The notes below the pieces were generated by a model. The model made no database searches. It had not been told where the DNA came from and saw only the letters and a list, made by a program, of their open reading frames with translations. From CAZJHX01 sp964545715 (lineage in GTDB: Bacteria > Myxococcota_A > UBA9042 > GCA-2863065): a stretch of DNA of 64,000 nucleotides. Location of the stretch: positions 120,402 to 184,401 of the forward strand of contig CAZJHX010000002.1 in assembly GCA_964545715.1 (NCBI GenBank), in the 5' to 3' direction. A program made the translations under genes and the position numbers. Below, one piece after another: positions 34,193-41,748 of the stretch (position 1 is its first letter; each line of letters begins with the position of its first letter).

Positions 34193-35830
34193 ATGTCCGA
34201 CCCGATGCACAAGACCGCCTTACAAGTCAGCGCGCTGAGTGTGCTGCCCGCCGGGTTCCACTCTCTGGACGGCGCACGCAAGGTCGACGCCATACTGGGT
34301 TTGGACGATCCTCAAGCGTTTATTCAGTCGCTGGCCGCCGACGATCTCTACCTGTTGGTCGTCGACATCGGGGCGACGGACTGCTCGGATCTGCTGGCGC
34401 TGTCGACACCCGCCCAGCGCAACGCGTTCATCGATCTCGACTGTTGGCGCGGCGATGAGCTGGACACCGAGTCGTTCGACGAGTGGCTGGATCTCTTCTC
34501 TGACGTCTCACATGACGTCGCCATCGGCTCGATCGGGGCGCTGGACCACGAGTTCGTCGTCGCCTATCTGTTGATGCACGTGCTGATCATCTTCGACCGC
34601 CTGGATGTCGACGACATCCACCAGTACGAGGCCTATCACGCGATCCAGTACACCCCGGACATGGAGTACGCGCTGGTCATCAAGCCCAGCGTGGCGGAAG
34701 AGGCGCAGCAGCGGGTCAAGCGGCTGGTCAAGCTGATCTACCGCCGAGACCACGAGCTGGCGCGGTCCCTGATCATCACGGCGCGCGTCGGGTTGCGTAC
34801 GGAGAACGAAGAGATCGCGTACCGCTTTCGTAAGGGGCGCCTGGCCGACCTGGGCTTTCCCGGCCCGGACGAGGCGCATGTCCTGTACGCCGCCATCCGG
34901 CTGGACGCGCTGAAGACGCAGCTGGCCGACCAGATCAAGCCCGCCATCAACGTGGAGGGAGAGCGCCTGAGCCTGGCCCTGGTCCGCGGTCAGGACAAGG
35001 ACAGCTTTTTGACGCACTGTCTGGCGGACATGCAGGACAAAGACCGGTTCGTGCGCGACTTCGCGATGTGCTTCAACCGCGCCGTTGTCGGCACGCCCGA
35101 GGGCATCATGCTGCGGGATCTCAAGCGACTGAAGCGCATCGGCAGGCGCGTGCACTGCACCATCTCTGTGGGGCTGGAGCACCTGGCCGACGGCGACGTC
35201 GCGCGCGGCGTGTCGATTCTGGAGAGCGCCTGGTGTCTTCAGCTGTTCCAGGCTGGTCACTCGCTGGCTGTCGAGCTGGCTCGGCGCGCGCGGCAACTGC
35301 ACGCCCGGTCGGAGGGGCTGTTCGACGCCACGACGGAGCGGGTGGTGGCGGCGCTGCTTCAGACGCCGCAGCCGCGATTCGTCGACGCCAAGGGCCTGTT
35401 CGCGCCGTTCGCCTCGCTGGCGGACCTCGCGGCGACGGACGCGATTCTGCAGTCAGCGGAGTCGATGGTCGACCTGTTCGAGTCCGCCTTCGGCTTCTCA
35501 TTGGAGCGTATGCGCGCCCACGAGTTCCATGGTCTGACCGAAGACGACCGCTTGTTCATCAACTTCGAGATCCTGGCCAACACGCTGCTCGCGCACATGG
35601 CCGCGGACGGGGCGCCGTCGTTCGAGCCGCTGACGACAGCGCAGCTGGCAAAGGCGCGCAATCAGTTGACTGAGCTCGACAAGCTCGCCACCGGCTTGGC
35701 GTCCAACCTCACGCATCCGCAGGCCGCTGAAGTGCTGGCGGGCGCGGCCGCTGCGTTGACCGCGGGGCTGGCGCACGAGGATCTGGATCCCGCATACCTG
35801 TCCGGCGTGGTCCTGCTGTCGTCCGAATAG
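34193..35830 (+). CDS. DUF6178-type protein of unknown function
   Basis: The 545-residue soluble protein resembles the DUF6178 family of myxobacteria and relatives. This shows in the N-terminal pattern DLYLLVVDIGATDCSDLLAL, the IDLDCWRGDELD motif and a helical body with DEAHVLYAAIRLDALKTQL. I know of no established function. It has no signal peptide or membrane helix. ATG at 34193 is the first good start after the divergent promoter region, but the ribosome site is weak; ATG at 34205 is an alternative. The gene is followed within 31 bases by a solute-binding-like gene and may lead the operon that ends with the phosphatase and STAS genes. Confidence 0.7.
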   Translation: MSDPMHKTALQVSALSVLPAGFHSLDGARKVDAILGLDDPQAFIQSLAADDLYLLVVDIGATDCSDLLALSTPAQRNAFIDLDCWRGDELDTESFDEWLDLFSDVSHDVAIGSIGALDHEFVVAYLLMHVLIIFDRLDVDDIHQYEAYHAIQYTPDMEYALVIKPSVAEEAQQRVKRLVKLIYRRDHELARSLIITARVGLRTENEEIAYRFRKGRLADLGFPGPDEAHVLYAAIRLDALKTQLADQIKPAINVEGERLSLALVRGQDKDSFLTHCLADMQDKDRFVRDFAMCFNRAVVGTPEGIMLRDLKRLKRIGRRVHCTISVGLEHLADGDVARGVSILESAWCLQLFQAGHSLAVELARRARQLHARSEGLFDATTERVVAALLQTPQPRFVDAKGLFAPFASLADLAATDAILQSAESMVDLFESAFGFSLERMRAHEFHGLTEDDRLFINFEILANTLLAHMAADGAPSFEPLTTAQLAKARNQLTELDKLATGLASNLTHPQAAEVLAGAAAALTAGLAHEDLDPAYLSGVVLLSSE

Positions 35831-35861
35831 CGGACTGCCCCGAATGTGATACCTTCCGGCG

Positions 35862-36647
35862 GTGATCACAAGGCTCGTGACAGGTTTGCTGGCAGCGATG
35901 CTGGTCGTCACGACAGCGCACGCGGAAGAGCGCTGGGTCTATCACTTTGACCCGGACACGGCGCCGCGCAATCCAGGCAAGTTCAAGGCCGTCGTCTCCG
36001 CGTTTCTCACCTCTGTGGACAGCGGACTGAAGTTCCAGCCGTTTCTGAAGTCGCGCGACTTTGAGAAGCGGGTTGGTCAGCAGATGCCGGCGTATCTCAT
36101 CGTGGGCTTTGAGTACTTCAAGAAGAATCGGGCGCGCTGGAACTTGAAGCCGCTGCTGATGCCGGCTCGGCGTGGGGCGCGCACCTTTAGAAAGGTGCTG
36201 GTCACGCGGTCGGCGGACATCACGACCACCGGGTTGGCGGGCAAGTCGGTGGCCGCGACCGCGCTCGATGCGGCGCAGTCTTTCAAGACCCTGCTGGGGC
36301 CGCTGGGCGTTCAGCCCTCCCAATTGCGCGTGGTGTCCGTGTCCAAGGACGTGGATGCGCTGCTTGCCCTGGCCTTTGGGCAGGTGGATCTGGCGCTCGT
36401 GCGCGCGGACTCGATCGTGCGGCTGCGCAAGGTGAATCCCAACGCCGTCGCGTCGCTGCGGACGCTGTATACGACGCGGCCCGTGTTTCATCCGCCGCTG
36501 TGTGAGGTGGGTGCACAGCCGGCGACGTTGACCGCCGCGCTGGTCAAGGGGCTGCGGGCGGCCGGGCAGTCCGGGCTGGGACGTCGCACGCTGCGGATCA
36601 TGGGCTTTGACGCCTGGACCGATCTGCCTCGGGAGGCCGCGCCATGA
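35862..36647 (+). CDS. PhnD-like periplasmic solute-binding protein
   Basis: This 261-residue protein has a signal peptide (MITRLVTGLLAAMLVVTTAHA, from GTG at 35862). Its body resembles the phosphate/phosphonate substrate-binding fold PF12974: VTRSADITTTGLAGKSVAAT, the FKTLLGPLGVQPSQLRVV hinge and the VDLALVRAD motif. No permease or ATPase gene lies nearby. The next gene starts inside its stop codon (ATGA) and encodes another binding-protein-like product, with a membrane phosphatase after that. A sensory role, presenting a ligand to the phosphatase, is more consistent with this setting than import. Confidence 0.72.
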   Translation: MITRLVTGLLAAMLVVTTAHAEERWVYHFDPDTAPRNPGKFKAVVSAFLTSVDSGLKFQPFLKSRDFEKRVGQQMPAYLIVGFEYFKKNRARWNLKPLLMPARRGARTFRKVLVTRSADITTTGLAGKSVAATALDAAQSFKTLLGPLGVQPSQLRVVSVSKDVDALLALAFGQVDLALVRADSIVRLRKVNPNAVASLRTLYTTRPVFHPPLCEVGAQPATLTAALVKGLRAAGQSGLGRRTLRIMGFDAWTDLPREAAP

Positions 36648-37543
36648 AGTGGCTTTTGGGGATAGCTGTGGCGGCGGTGCTGGCGCTCGTGGTCGATGCC
36701 TCGGCGCAGACCCGTCATGTGGCGATCGTGAAGTCCAAGGACATCGCGGCCTATCGGGCGCCGATCATGACGCTGAAGGACGCCCTGTCGGGGCTGAAGC
36801 TGTCCGAGCACGTCGCCGGGGCCAACGGGCTGGGCGATGTCGGCAAGCCGGATTTGGTCGTGGCGTTGGGCAGCCGGGCCTACTACCACGCGGGCCGCGC
36901 CTTCCCCGGGACGCCGGTGCTGTTTGCCATGGTGCTGAACCCGGCGAAGTATCCGCCCAAAGAGGCTGCGATGGTCGCCGGCGTGGCGCTGCATGTGCCG
37001 CCGGAGATCCTGCTGACCCAGCTGAAGATGGTCGCGCCGTCGGTCAAGCGCGTTGGAGTTGTGCACCACGCGACGACCTCCGCGGCGGTGGTGGCCCAGG
37101 CCACGGCCAGGGCGGGCGTGCTGGGTCTGACGATCGTGCCGATCGCGGTCGCTGGCGCGTCGGAGGTGAAAGCGGCGCTGGAGACTCACGCGGGCAAGGT
37201 CGATGCCCTGTGGATGCCGCCCGATCCGCAGGCCGTGAGCAAGTCGTCCTACGCAGCGGCCGTGGCCTTCACGCGCGATCAGAAGCTGCCGCTGCTGGCG
37301 TACTCGGGCAAGTTCGTCCAGGCGGGCGCCCTGCTCAGCGTCTCTCCCAGCTATCGGTCGATCGGGTCCCAATTGGGCCTGATGACGCGCCGCATTCTAG
37401 AGGACGGGACGTCACCCGCATCATTGGGCGTGGCCAGTCCGATCGGCACCGAGCTCGTGATCAATCTGGACGTGGCCCGCGCCATCGGGCTGACGGTGGA
37501 CGCCGATGTCCTGGAGAGCGCGGACGAGGTCTTTGGAGACTGA
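36644..37543 (+). CDS. ABC_sub_bind-type (TrpX-like) periplasmic binding protein
   Basis: The 299-residue product has a signal peptide (MKWLLGIAVAAVLALVVDASA). It is followed by a two-lobed fold resembling the ABC_sub_bind family PF04392: KPDLVVALGSRAYYHA, GTPVLFAMVLNP, VKRVGVVHHATTSAAVV, VDALWMPPDPQAVS and the closing ELVINLDVARAIGLTVDADV. The last motif is characteristic of this family. It overlaps the preceding gene by 4 bases and is followed after 6 bases by the SpoIIE-type phosphatase. No transporter subunits are encoded near it. Confidence 0.78.
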   Translation: MKWLLGIAVAAVLALVVDASAQTRHVAIVKSKDIAAYRAPIMTLKDALSGLKLSEHVAGANGLGDVGKPDLVVALGSRAYYHAGRAFPGTPVLFAMVLNPAKYPPKEAAMVAGVALHVPPEILLTQLKMVAPSVKRVGVVHHATTSAAVVAQATARAGVLGLTIVPIAVAGASEVKAALETHAGKVDALWMPPDPQAVSKSSYAAAVAFTRDQKLPLLAYSGKFVQAGALLSVSPSYRSIGSQLGLMTRRILEDGTSPASLGVASPIGTELVINLDVARAIGLTVDADVLESADEVFGD

Positions 37544-37549
37544 CGCCGC

Positions 37550-39148
37550 GTGAAGATCCGGTCCAAGACGTTTCTGATCATGGCGCTGCTGCTCGTCTGG
37601 GTGGCGGGCGGCTCGTCGTTCATGCTGATCCGCATGCAACAGGCCGCTTTTGAAGAGGATCTGACGGAGACCCGAGCCGAGCAGCGCACCCAGCTGCAGG
37701 CGCGGGCCCAGCTGGTCGCGCGGTCGATGCGCAGCCTGGTGGAGCGGGCGCTGCCGGAGCATCAGCTGGACCTGATCGCGCGCGAGATGGACGGACTGCG
37801 CAAGGAGCAAGAGGAGCTTCAGTACGGCATCTTGATGGACCTGAAGCGTCGGGCGATGGTGCACCCCGACCCGAGCATGGTGACGACGGTGCTGGATGAT
37901 GCGGCGTCGAAGTGGGCCGCTGATCAGACCACCGCGGCGTTCAAGACGCTGCAGACGGATGAGTCGCCCATGCTGGAGATCGCGATCCCGATCCTGCAGG
38001 ACGCGATCGACCCGGAGACCGGCGAGGACACACGCGAGCGCGCAGGCACGCTGCGGTTCGGCTTTACCATGGCATCGCTGGAGGCCGCGCTGGACGCTGC
38101 CGGGGCGCGCAATGCAGCCCGCATCGATCGCATGTGGCAGGTGGCGGGTGCGCTGAGCGGCACGGCCGTGCTGGGGGGCTTGCTGATCGCGTTTTTGCTG
38201 GGGACGCGCCTGTCGCGCCCGATCGAGCGGCTGACCCGCCAGGCGGAGGCCATCGCTGACGGCAGGCTGGATCGGCCGATCTCCGTGCGTGCGGGCACCG
38301 ATGAGATCGGGCGGCTGTCCAACAGCTTTGAAGAGATGCGGCAAGGGGTTCAGCGCCTACTGGTGCGCACGGCGGAGAAGGCGCGCATGGAGGCGGAGCT
38401 GCAGACCGCCCGGGACGTGCAGGAGGCGCTGCTGCCGGCCGTGGATCCGTCCACGGACCGCTTTCAGTTTGCGGCGTTTTACCAGCCCGCCACCGAGATG
38501 GGCGGCGACTGGTACGCGTATCTGCCGGGCAGCAGTGGCCAGGTGTATGTGGTTGTGGGCGACGTCACCGGGCATGGGGCCGCGGCGGCGCTTGTGGCGG
38601 CGTCAGCGCGCAGCGCCGCGTCCACGCTGGCTCGGGCGGGCTCGCAGGGAAAGCTGAACGCCGACCTGGAGGCGCGAGACCTGCTGCGTATGCTGAACGC
38701 CGAGATCCTGAGCATCGGCGACCGACGCCACATGATGACGTGCGCGGCGGTGCGCATCGACCTGGAGTCGGGCGCCATCGAGCACGCCAACGCGGCGCAC
38801 AACAAGCCGATCATCGTGCGAGGCGACGGCTCCATCGTGGTGCTGCCGGGGTCCGGCCCCGTGCTGGGCGACGAGACGCAATCGGACGGCTTCCCTCAAG
38901 CTCAGGCCCGGCTGGAGGCCGGCGACACGCTGCTGCTGTATACGGACGGCTTGATCGAGAACTGCAATGACAGAGGCAAGGAGCTTGGGCGTCGCCGACT
39001 GGTACGCATGCTGGCTGAGGCGGTCGCGCAGGACAGCGCCGAGAGCGCGGTGGAGACGCTGCGCGCCGGCGCCATGAGCTTCTACGGGGAGGTGCCGCTG
39101 GCGGACGACGTCACGTTCGTGGTGGTTCGAGCCCTCGAGAGGGAGTAG
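37550..39148 (+). CDS. Membrane SpoIIE/RsbU-type PP2C phosphatase with HAMP domain
   Basis: The 532-residue protein has membrane helices at about 7-27 and 197-220 enclosing a periplasmic region of about 170 residues. A HAMP domain (about 218-272), a short coiled coil (about 275-295, ARDVQEALLP) and a SpoIIE-type phosphatase domain (about 300-530) follow. Metal-binding signatures are GGDWYAYLP, VVGDVTGHGAAAALVAA, LLYTDGLIE and ADDVTFVVV. Such enzymes dephosphorylate STAS-domain antagonists in partner-switch pathways. Its STAS neighbour starts one base after its stop. GTG at 37550 follows GGAGAC. No RsbW-like kinase is visible within the window. Confidence 0.88.
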   Translation: MKIRSKTFLIMALLLVWVAGGSSFMLIRMQQAAFEEDLTETRAEQRTQLQARAQLVARSMRSLVERALPEHQLDLIAREMDGLRKEQEELQYGILMDLKRRAMVHPDPSMVTTVLDDAASKWAADQTTAAFKTLQTDESPMLEIAIPILQDAIDPETGEDTRERAGTLRFGFTMASLEAALDAAGARNAARIDRMWQVAGALSGTAVLGGLLIAFLLGTRLSRPIERLTRQAEAIADGRLDRPISVRAGTDEIGRLSNSFEEMRQGVQRLLVRTAEKARMEAELQTARDVQEALLPAVDPSTDRFQFAAFYQPATEMGGDWYAYLPGSSGQVYVVVGDVTGHGAAAALVAASARSAASTLARAGSQGKLNADLEARDLLRMLNAEILSIGDRRHMMTCAAVRIDLESGAIEHANAAHNKPIIVRGDGSIVVLPGSGPVLGDETQSDGFPQAQARLEAGDTLLLYTDGLIENCNDRGKELGRRRLVRMLAEAVAQDSAESAVETLRAGAMSFYGEVPLADDVTFVVVRALERE

Positions 39149-39149
39149 A

Positions 39150-39656
39150 ATGGCCGGGATGCCGTCGCTGAATATCGCCCCCGTCGCCGGATCCGGCGGG
39201 GAGACTGTGCTGAAGTTGTCCGGATGCGTGGACGAGAGCGCCGATCTGCAACCGATCAAGACGGTGGCCGCCGGCACCCTGATCCTGGACCTGGGTGAGG
39301 TCGCGCGGATCAACTCCGTCGGCGTGCGTGAGTGGATCCGCGCGATGAAGACCATCCCGGACAACGTGCAGGTCTGGTGGGACAACGTGTCGACCGCGAT
39401 GGTCGCGCAGCTGAACATGATCGCGAACTTCCACGGCCACAGCCGCATCCGCTCCTTCTACGCGCCGTACTACTGCACGGACTGCGACCTGGAGCAGCGC
39501 TTCTTGCTGACCATGGATGACGATCTCGCCGAGGGACGCGCCGTAGCGCCTGCGCACCAGTGCACCGAGTGCGGCGCACCGCTGGAGTTCGACGATATCG
39601 AGGAAGACTATCTAGGCGGGTTGCTGGAAGCCGCAGCAGCCGCCGCGGCCTCCTAG
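39150..39656 (+). CDS. STAS-domain protein with C-terminal CxxC pairs
   Basis: The 168-residue protein has a STAS fold (about 15-105). Its pattern LILDLGEVARINSVGVREWI holds the serine (S61 in INSVG) at the place where SpoIIAA-type antagonists are phosphorylated. A tail carries YYCTDCDLEQ and HQCTECGAPLEF, two CxxC pairs probably binding one zinc, then an acidic end. GAGGGAG precedes ATG at 39150. It is the expected substrate of the phosphatase encoded just upstream. The metal site is uncommon for a simple anti-anti-sigma factor and may form a docking or redox module. Confidence 0.8.
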   Translation: MAGMPSLNIAPVAGSGGETVLKLSGCVDESADLQPIKTVAAGTLILDLGEVARINSVGVREWIRAMKTIPDNVQVWWDNVSTAMVAQLNMIANFHGHSRIRSFYAPYYCTDCDLEQRFLLTMDDDLAEGRAVAPAHQCTECGAPLEFDDIEEDYLGGLLEAAAAAAAS

Positions 39657-39666
39657 CACCGGATTC

Positions 39667-40065
39667 TTACAGCTTACCGCTGAGAATCAGGCTCACAACC
39701 AGCGAGTAGATGACCAGGGACTCGATAAGCGCGAGGCCGAGGATCATCGGGGTGAAGATCTTGCCGGACGCGCCGGGGTTGCGGGCGATGCCGTCGAGGG
39801 CAGCCGCGGCCGCGCGACCCTGACCGATACCACCACCAGCGGCGGCGATACCGAGGCCGAGGCCCATCGCCAGCGCGATGAACTTCTTGACCGAGAACTC
39901 GTTGTCCGCACCGGGCACCGCAGGAGCCTGGGTTACGGCAGCGTCGGCCACGAGACCAGCGGTCTGAGGTGCGGCCGGGGATGCGGCGAGAGCCAGCGGC
40001 GCCATGAAGCAAAGGCCGGCAATGGTGAGAACGACAACGGTGAGTGCCTTACGGGTCTTGAACAT
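39667..40065 (-). CDS. atpE: F0F1 ATP synthase subunit c with N-terminal leader
   Basis: Subunit c forms the rotor ring of ATP synthase. The core hairpin (residues 60-132) is canonical, with the loop ARNPGAS. Ion-site residues are Q82 (GGIGQGR), E115, S116 and Y120 (LIESLVIYSLV). These align with Q32, E65, S66 and Y70 of sodium-binding c subunits such as that of Ilyobacter tartaricus, with the same spacing. Before the hairpin is a signal-peptide-like segment (MFKTRKALTVVVLTIAGLCFMAPLALAA) and an Ala/Pro linker, making 132 residues instead of about 80-90. ATG at 40065. The atpB stop is 33 bases upstream. Confidence 0.95.
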   Translation of the reverse strand: MFKTRKALTVVVLTIAGLCFMAPLALAASPAAPQTAGLVADAAVTQAPAVPGADNEFSVKKFIALAMGLGLGIAAAGGGIGQGRAAAAALDGIARNPGASGKIFTPMILGLALIESLVIYSLVVSLILSGKL

Positions 40066-40098
40066 CTGAGCAACCCCCTCCTAAGGGATTTGAGAAAA

Positions 40099-40965
40099 CT
40101 AATGGTCCTCGGCGTGTTCGACTGCCATGGCGATGTACACGATGGACAGCAGACAGAACACGACGGCCTGAACGATACACACGATTGTTCCGAGCACCAT
40201 GACTGGCAGCGGAACAAGAAGGATGCCGAACCCCATGAAGGCCGCCAGCACCGCGTGGTCGCCAAACATGTTGCCCATGAGGCGAATGGCGAGGGATGCG
40301 GGGCGCGCCAGGTGGCTGATGACCTCGATAAAGGCCATCAGGATCATCAAAGGCAGCGCAAACGGGTGGATGATGGGTCCCAGGAAATGCTTGAAGTAGT
40401 TTTTGGCGCCGTGCTCTTTCACGCCGTACCAGTGCGTCAGTACGAACGGGATGAGCGCCAGGGCCAGGGTTGTGTTGAAGTTGTCTGTCGCGCCCAGGAA
40501 CCCGGGGACGAGGCCCAGCAGGTTCGAGAAAAGGATGAAGAAGAAGAAGGCGCCGATGATCGGGAAGAAGTGGCGTGCGTGCTTCTCGCCCATCATGTCG
40601 CGCATCAGCCCGTACAGCGCCTCGCTGCACAGTTCGAAGAGGGTGAACATTCCGAACTTGCGCTCGGGCAGCACCGACTCGTCGCCGGTCTGCTTGAACT
40701 TGGCGGCAGCCATGGTGGCGGAGCCCAGCAGGATCAGGAAGATCACCACGCCCCAGATGACGTGCATGGTGCGCTCGGGTGCCGGATCGCCGTTGAGCCA
40801 TGTCTTGCCCCACATGGTCCTGATGTTCTCGACAACGGACGAGGGCAATAGTTCCGAGGCCAGCGACCAGTGATCTCCGCCACCGGCGGCGAACGCGGGC
40901 GCGGCGGTCAGCACAACGGCGCCGACGATGAGAGCACTCAGCGCGACTTTAGTTGTGGCTTTCAT
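40099..40965 (-). CDS. atpB: F0F1 ATP synthase subunit a
   Basis: Subunit a forms the stator ion channels next to the c ring. The 288-residue protein contains the essential arginine R228 in RPASLAIRLMGNMFGDH, the FSNLLGLVPGF helix and the GPIIHPFALPLMILMAFIEVIS segment. ATG at 40965 gives a protein that begins with a cleavable-looking signal peptide (MKATTKVALSALIVGAVVLTAAPAFA), as in subunit c. It overlaps the atpI end by 17 bases. The F1 genes and subunit b are not in the window, so the F1 genes are encoded elsewhere. Confidence 0.95.
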   Translation of the reverse strand: MKATTKVALSALIVGAVVLTAAPAFAAGGGDHWSLASELLPSSVVENIRTMWGKTWLNGDPAPERTMHVIWGVVIFLILLGSATMAAAKFKQTGDESVLPERKFGMFTLFELCSEALYGLMRDMMGEKHARHFFPIIGAFFFFILFSNLLGLVPGFLGATDNFNTTLALALIPFVLTHWYGVKEHGAKNYFKHFLGPIIHPFALPLMILMAFIEVISHLARPASLAIRLMGNMFGDHAVLAAFMGFGILLVPLPVMVLGTIVCIVQAVVFCLLSIVYIAMAVEHAEDH

Positions 40966-41338
40966 TCTCTTCCATTCCACCCAATGCGACCCAGAAGCCG
41001 CCGATAAACAGTGCGACCACGACGGCTGAGAACCCGAGAACGAACCCGTAAACATCGAGCCCGATCACCAGGACCGCCAGCCAGGCGATCAAAATCAGCA
41101 ACCCCATTTTGCCCGCGAGCATCAAACCTACCACCCGCTTGTCGCGCGTAGCCGGCCCGAATAGGAGCCGCTGCATCAGCCAGGCCATCCCCCAGAAGTT
41201 GGCGATGCCCAGGCCGTAGCCGCCGATTGTCCCGATGATCACCGGCCATCTGCCGATCCACCAGGACAACGGAAGCGTTGCCGCAAGCACGGCGACTGAC
41301 GCCATCAGGACAAACCGTATGAAGGCCTGACCTTTCAT
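40949..41338 (-). CDS. atpI: ATP synthase subunit I-like membrane protein
   Basis: This 129-residue protein has four predicted membrane helices, typical of the ATP synthase subunit I family (PF03899), thought to help assemble the c ring or import ions. Visible features are the polar GTIGGYGLGIANFWGMAWLM segment and GLMLAGKMGLLILIAWLAVL. ATG at 41338 overlaps the upstream atpZ stop (ATGA); its own end overlaps atpB. Sequence conservation in this family is low, so the call rests partly on position. Confidence 0.82.
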   Translation of the reverse strand: MKGQAFIRFVLMASVAVLAATLPLSWWIGRWPVIIGTIGGYGLGIANFWGMAWLMQRLLFGPATRDKRVVGLMLAGKMGLLILIAWLAVLVIGLDVYGFVLGFSAVVVALFIGGFWVALGGMEENESHN

Positions 41339-41616
41339 GCCTCACCGTCGCGCTCTTCCTGGCTCACTTCCTGCTCCTCCTCCGCTTCGGCGGCCAGTCG
41401 CCGCGTCAACCGAAACAGGGCTCGGAAACCTGCGATGATCCCGATCAGGGTAAAAGCAGGCATGAGCCAGGTCGTTCCGAACTTCTCGTCGAGCCATTGG
41501 CCGATCAGGTAGCCAAACAGCACCGAGAATCCCATCTCGATACCGATACTGGCGTGGCTGAGGCCACGAAGCAGCTTACGTCGTTGCTGCTTTTGCTCCT
41601 CTCGACCCGAACTCAT
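41335..41616 (-). CDS. atpZ: AtpZ/ATPase-gene1 family protein
   Basis: The 93-residue protein has two membrane helices (about 27-44 and 50-68) with the family pattern GIEMGFSVLFGYLIGQWLDEKFGTTW, followed by a charged tail. It belongs to the AtpZ-type family (PF09527), commonly the first gene of F0 operons and linked to ATP synthase assembly or divalent-cation transport. ATG at 41616. It is preceded by a possible sigma-70 promoter and a leader hairpin and is coupled to atpI by a 4-base overlap. Confidence 0.85.
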   Translation of the reverse strand: MSSGREEQKQQRRKLLRGLSHASIGIEMGFSVLFGYLIGQWLDEKFGTTWLMPAFTLIGIIAGFRALFRLTRRLAAEAEEEQEVSQEERDGEA

Positions 41617-41653
41617 CGAAGCCTTCGGAATTACTGGATTTCAAATAATCTCA

Positions 41654-41669
41654 AGGACCTAACGGTCCT
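41654..41669 (-). promoter_or_regulatory. Leader hairpin upstream of atpZ
   Basis: AGGACC-TAAC-GGTCCT is a perfect 6-bp inverted repeat. It lies between the predicted start point (about 41675) and the atpZ ATG, so it would form at the very 5' end of the mRNA. It could protect the transcript or act as a protein site. Confidence 0.35.
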
Positions 41670-41681
41670 GGATCGGGCGCA

Positions 41682-41710
41682 TTGCTATCATCACTTAGGG
41701 CCTCGGTCAA
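41682..41710 (-). promoter_or_regulatory. Possible promoter of the atpZIBE operon
   Basis: On the minus strand TTGACC (41705-41710) is followed after 17 bases by TAGCAA (41682-41687). The -35 is good and the -10 weak (3 of 6). Confidence 0.4.
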
Positions 41711-41748
41711 CCTCGCAAGGCACGTTTTAGAGGTTGTTTTTGAGGGAC

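Noticed and set aside
27024..35302. Several long antisense frames opposite pilD, the giant glycosyltransferase-like gene and the DUF6178-type gene
   Set aside because: Gln/Arg/His-rich translations typical of the complement of GC-rich membrane-protein genes; the sense strand has clear homology or topology.
35862..37543. The two binding proteins as parts of ABC importers
   Set aside because: No permease or ATPase genes are nearby and they are tightly joined to phosphatase and STAS genes.
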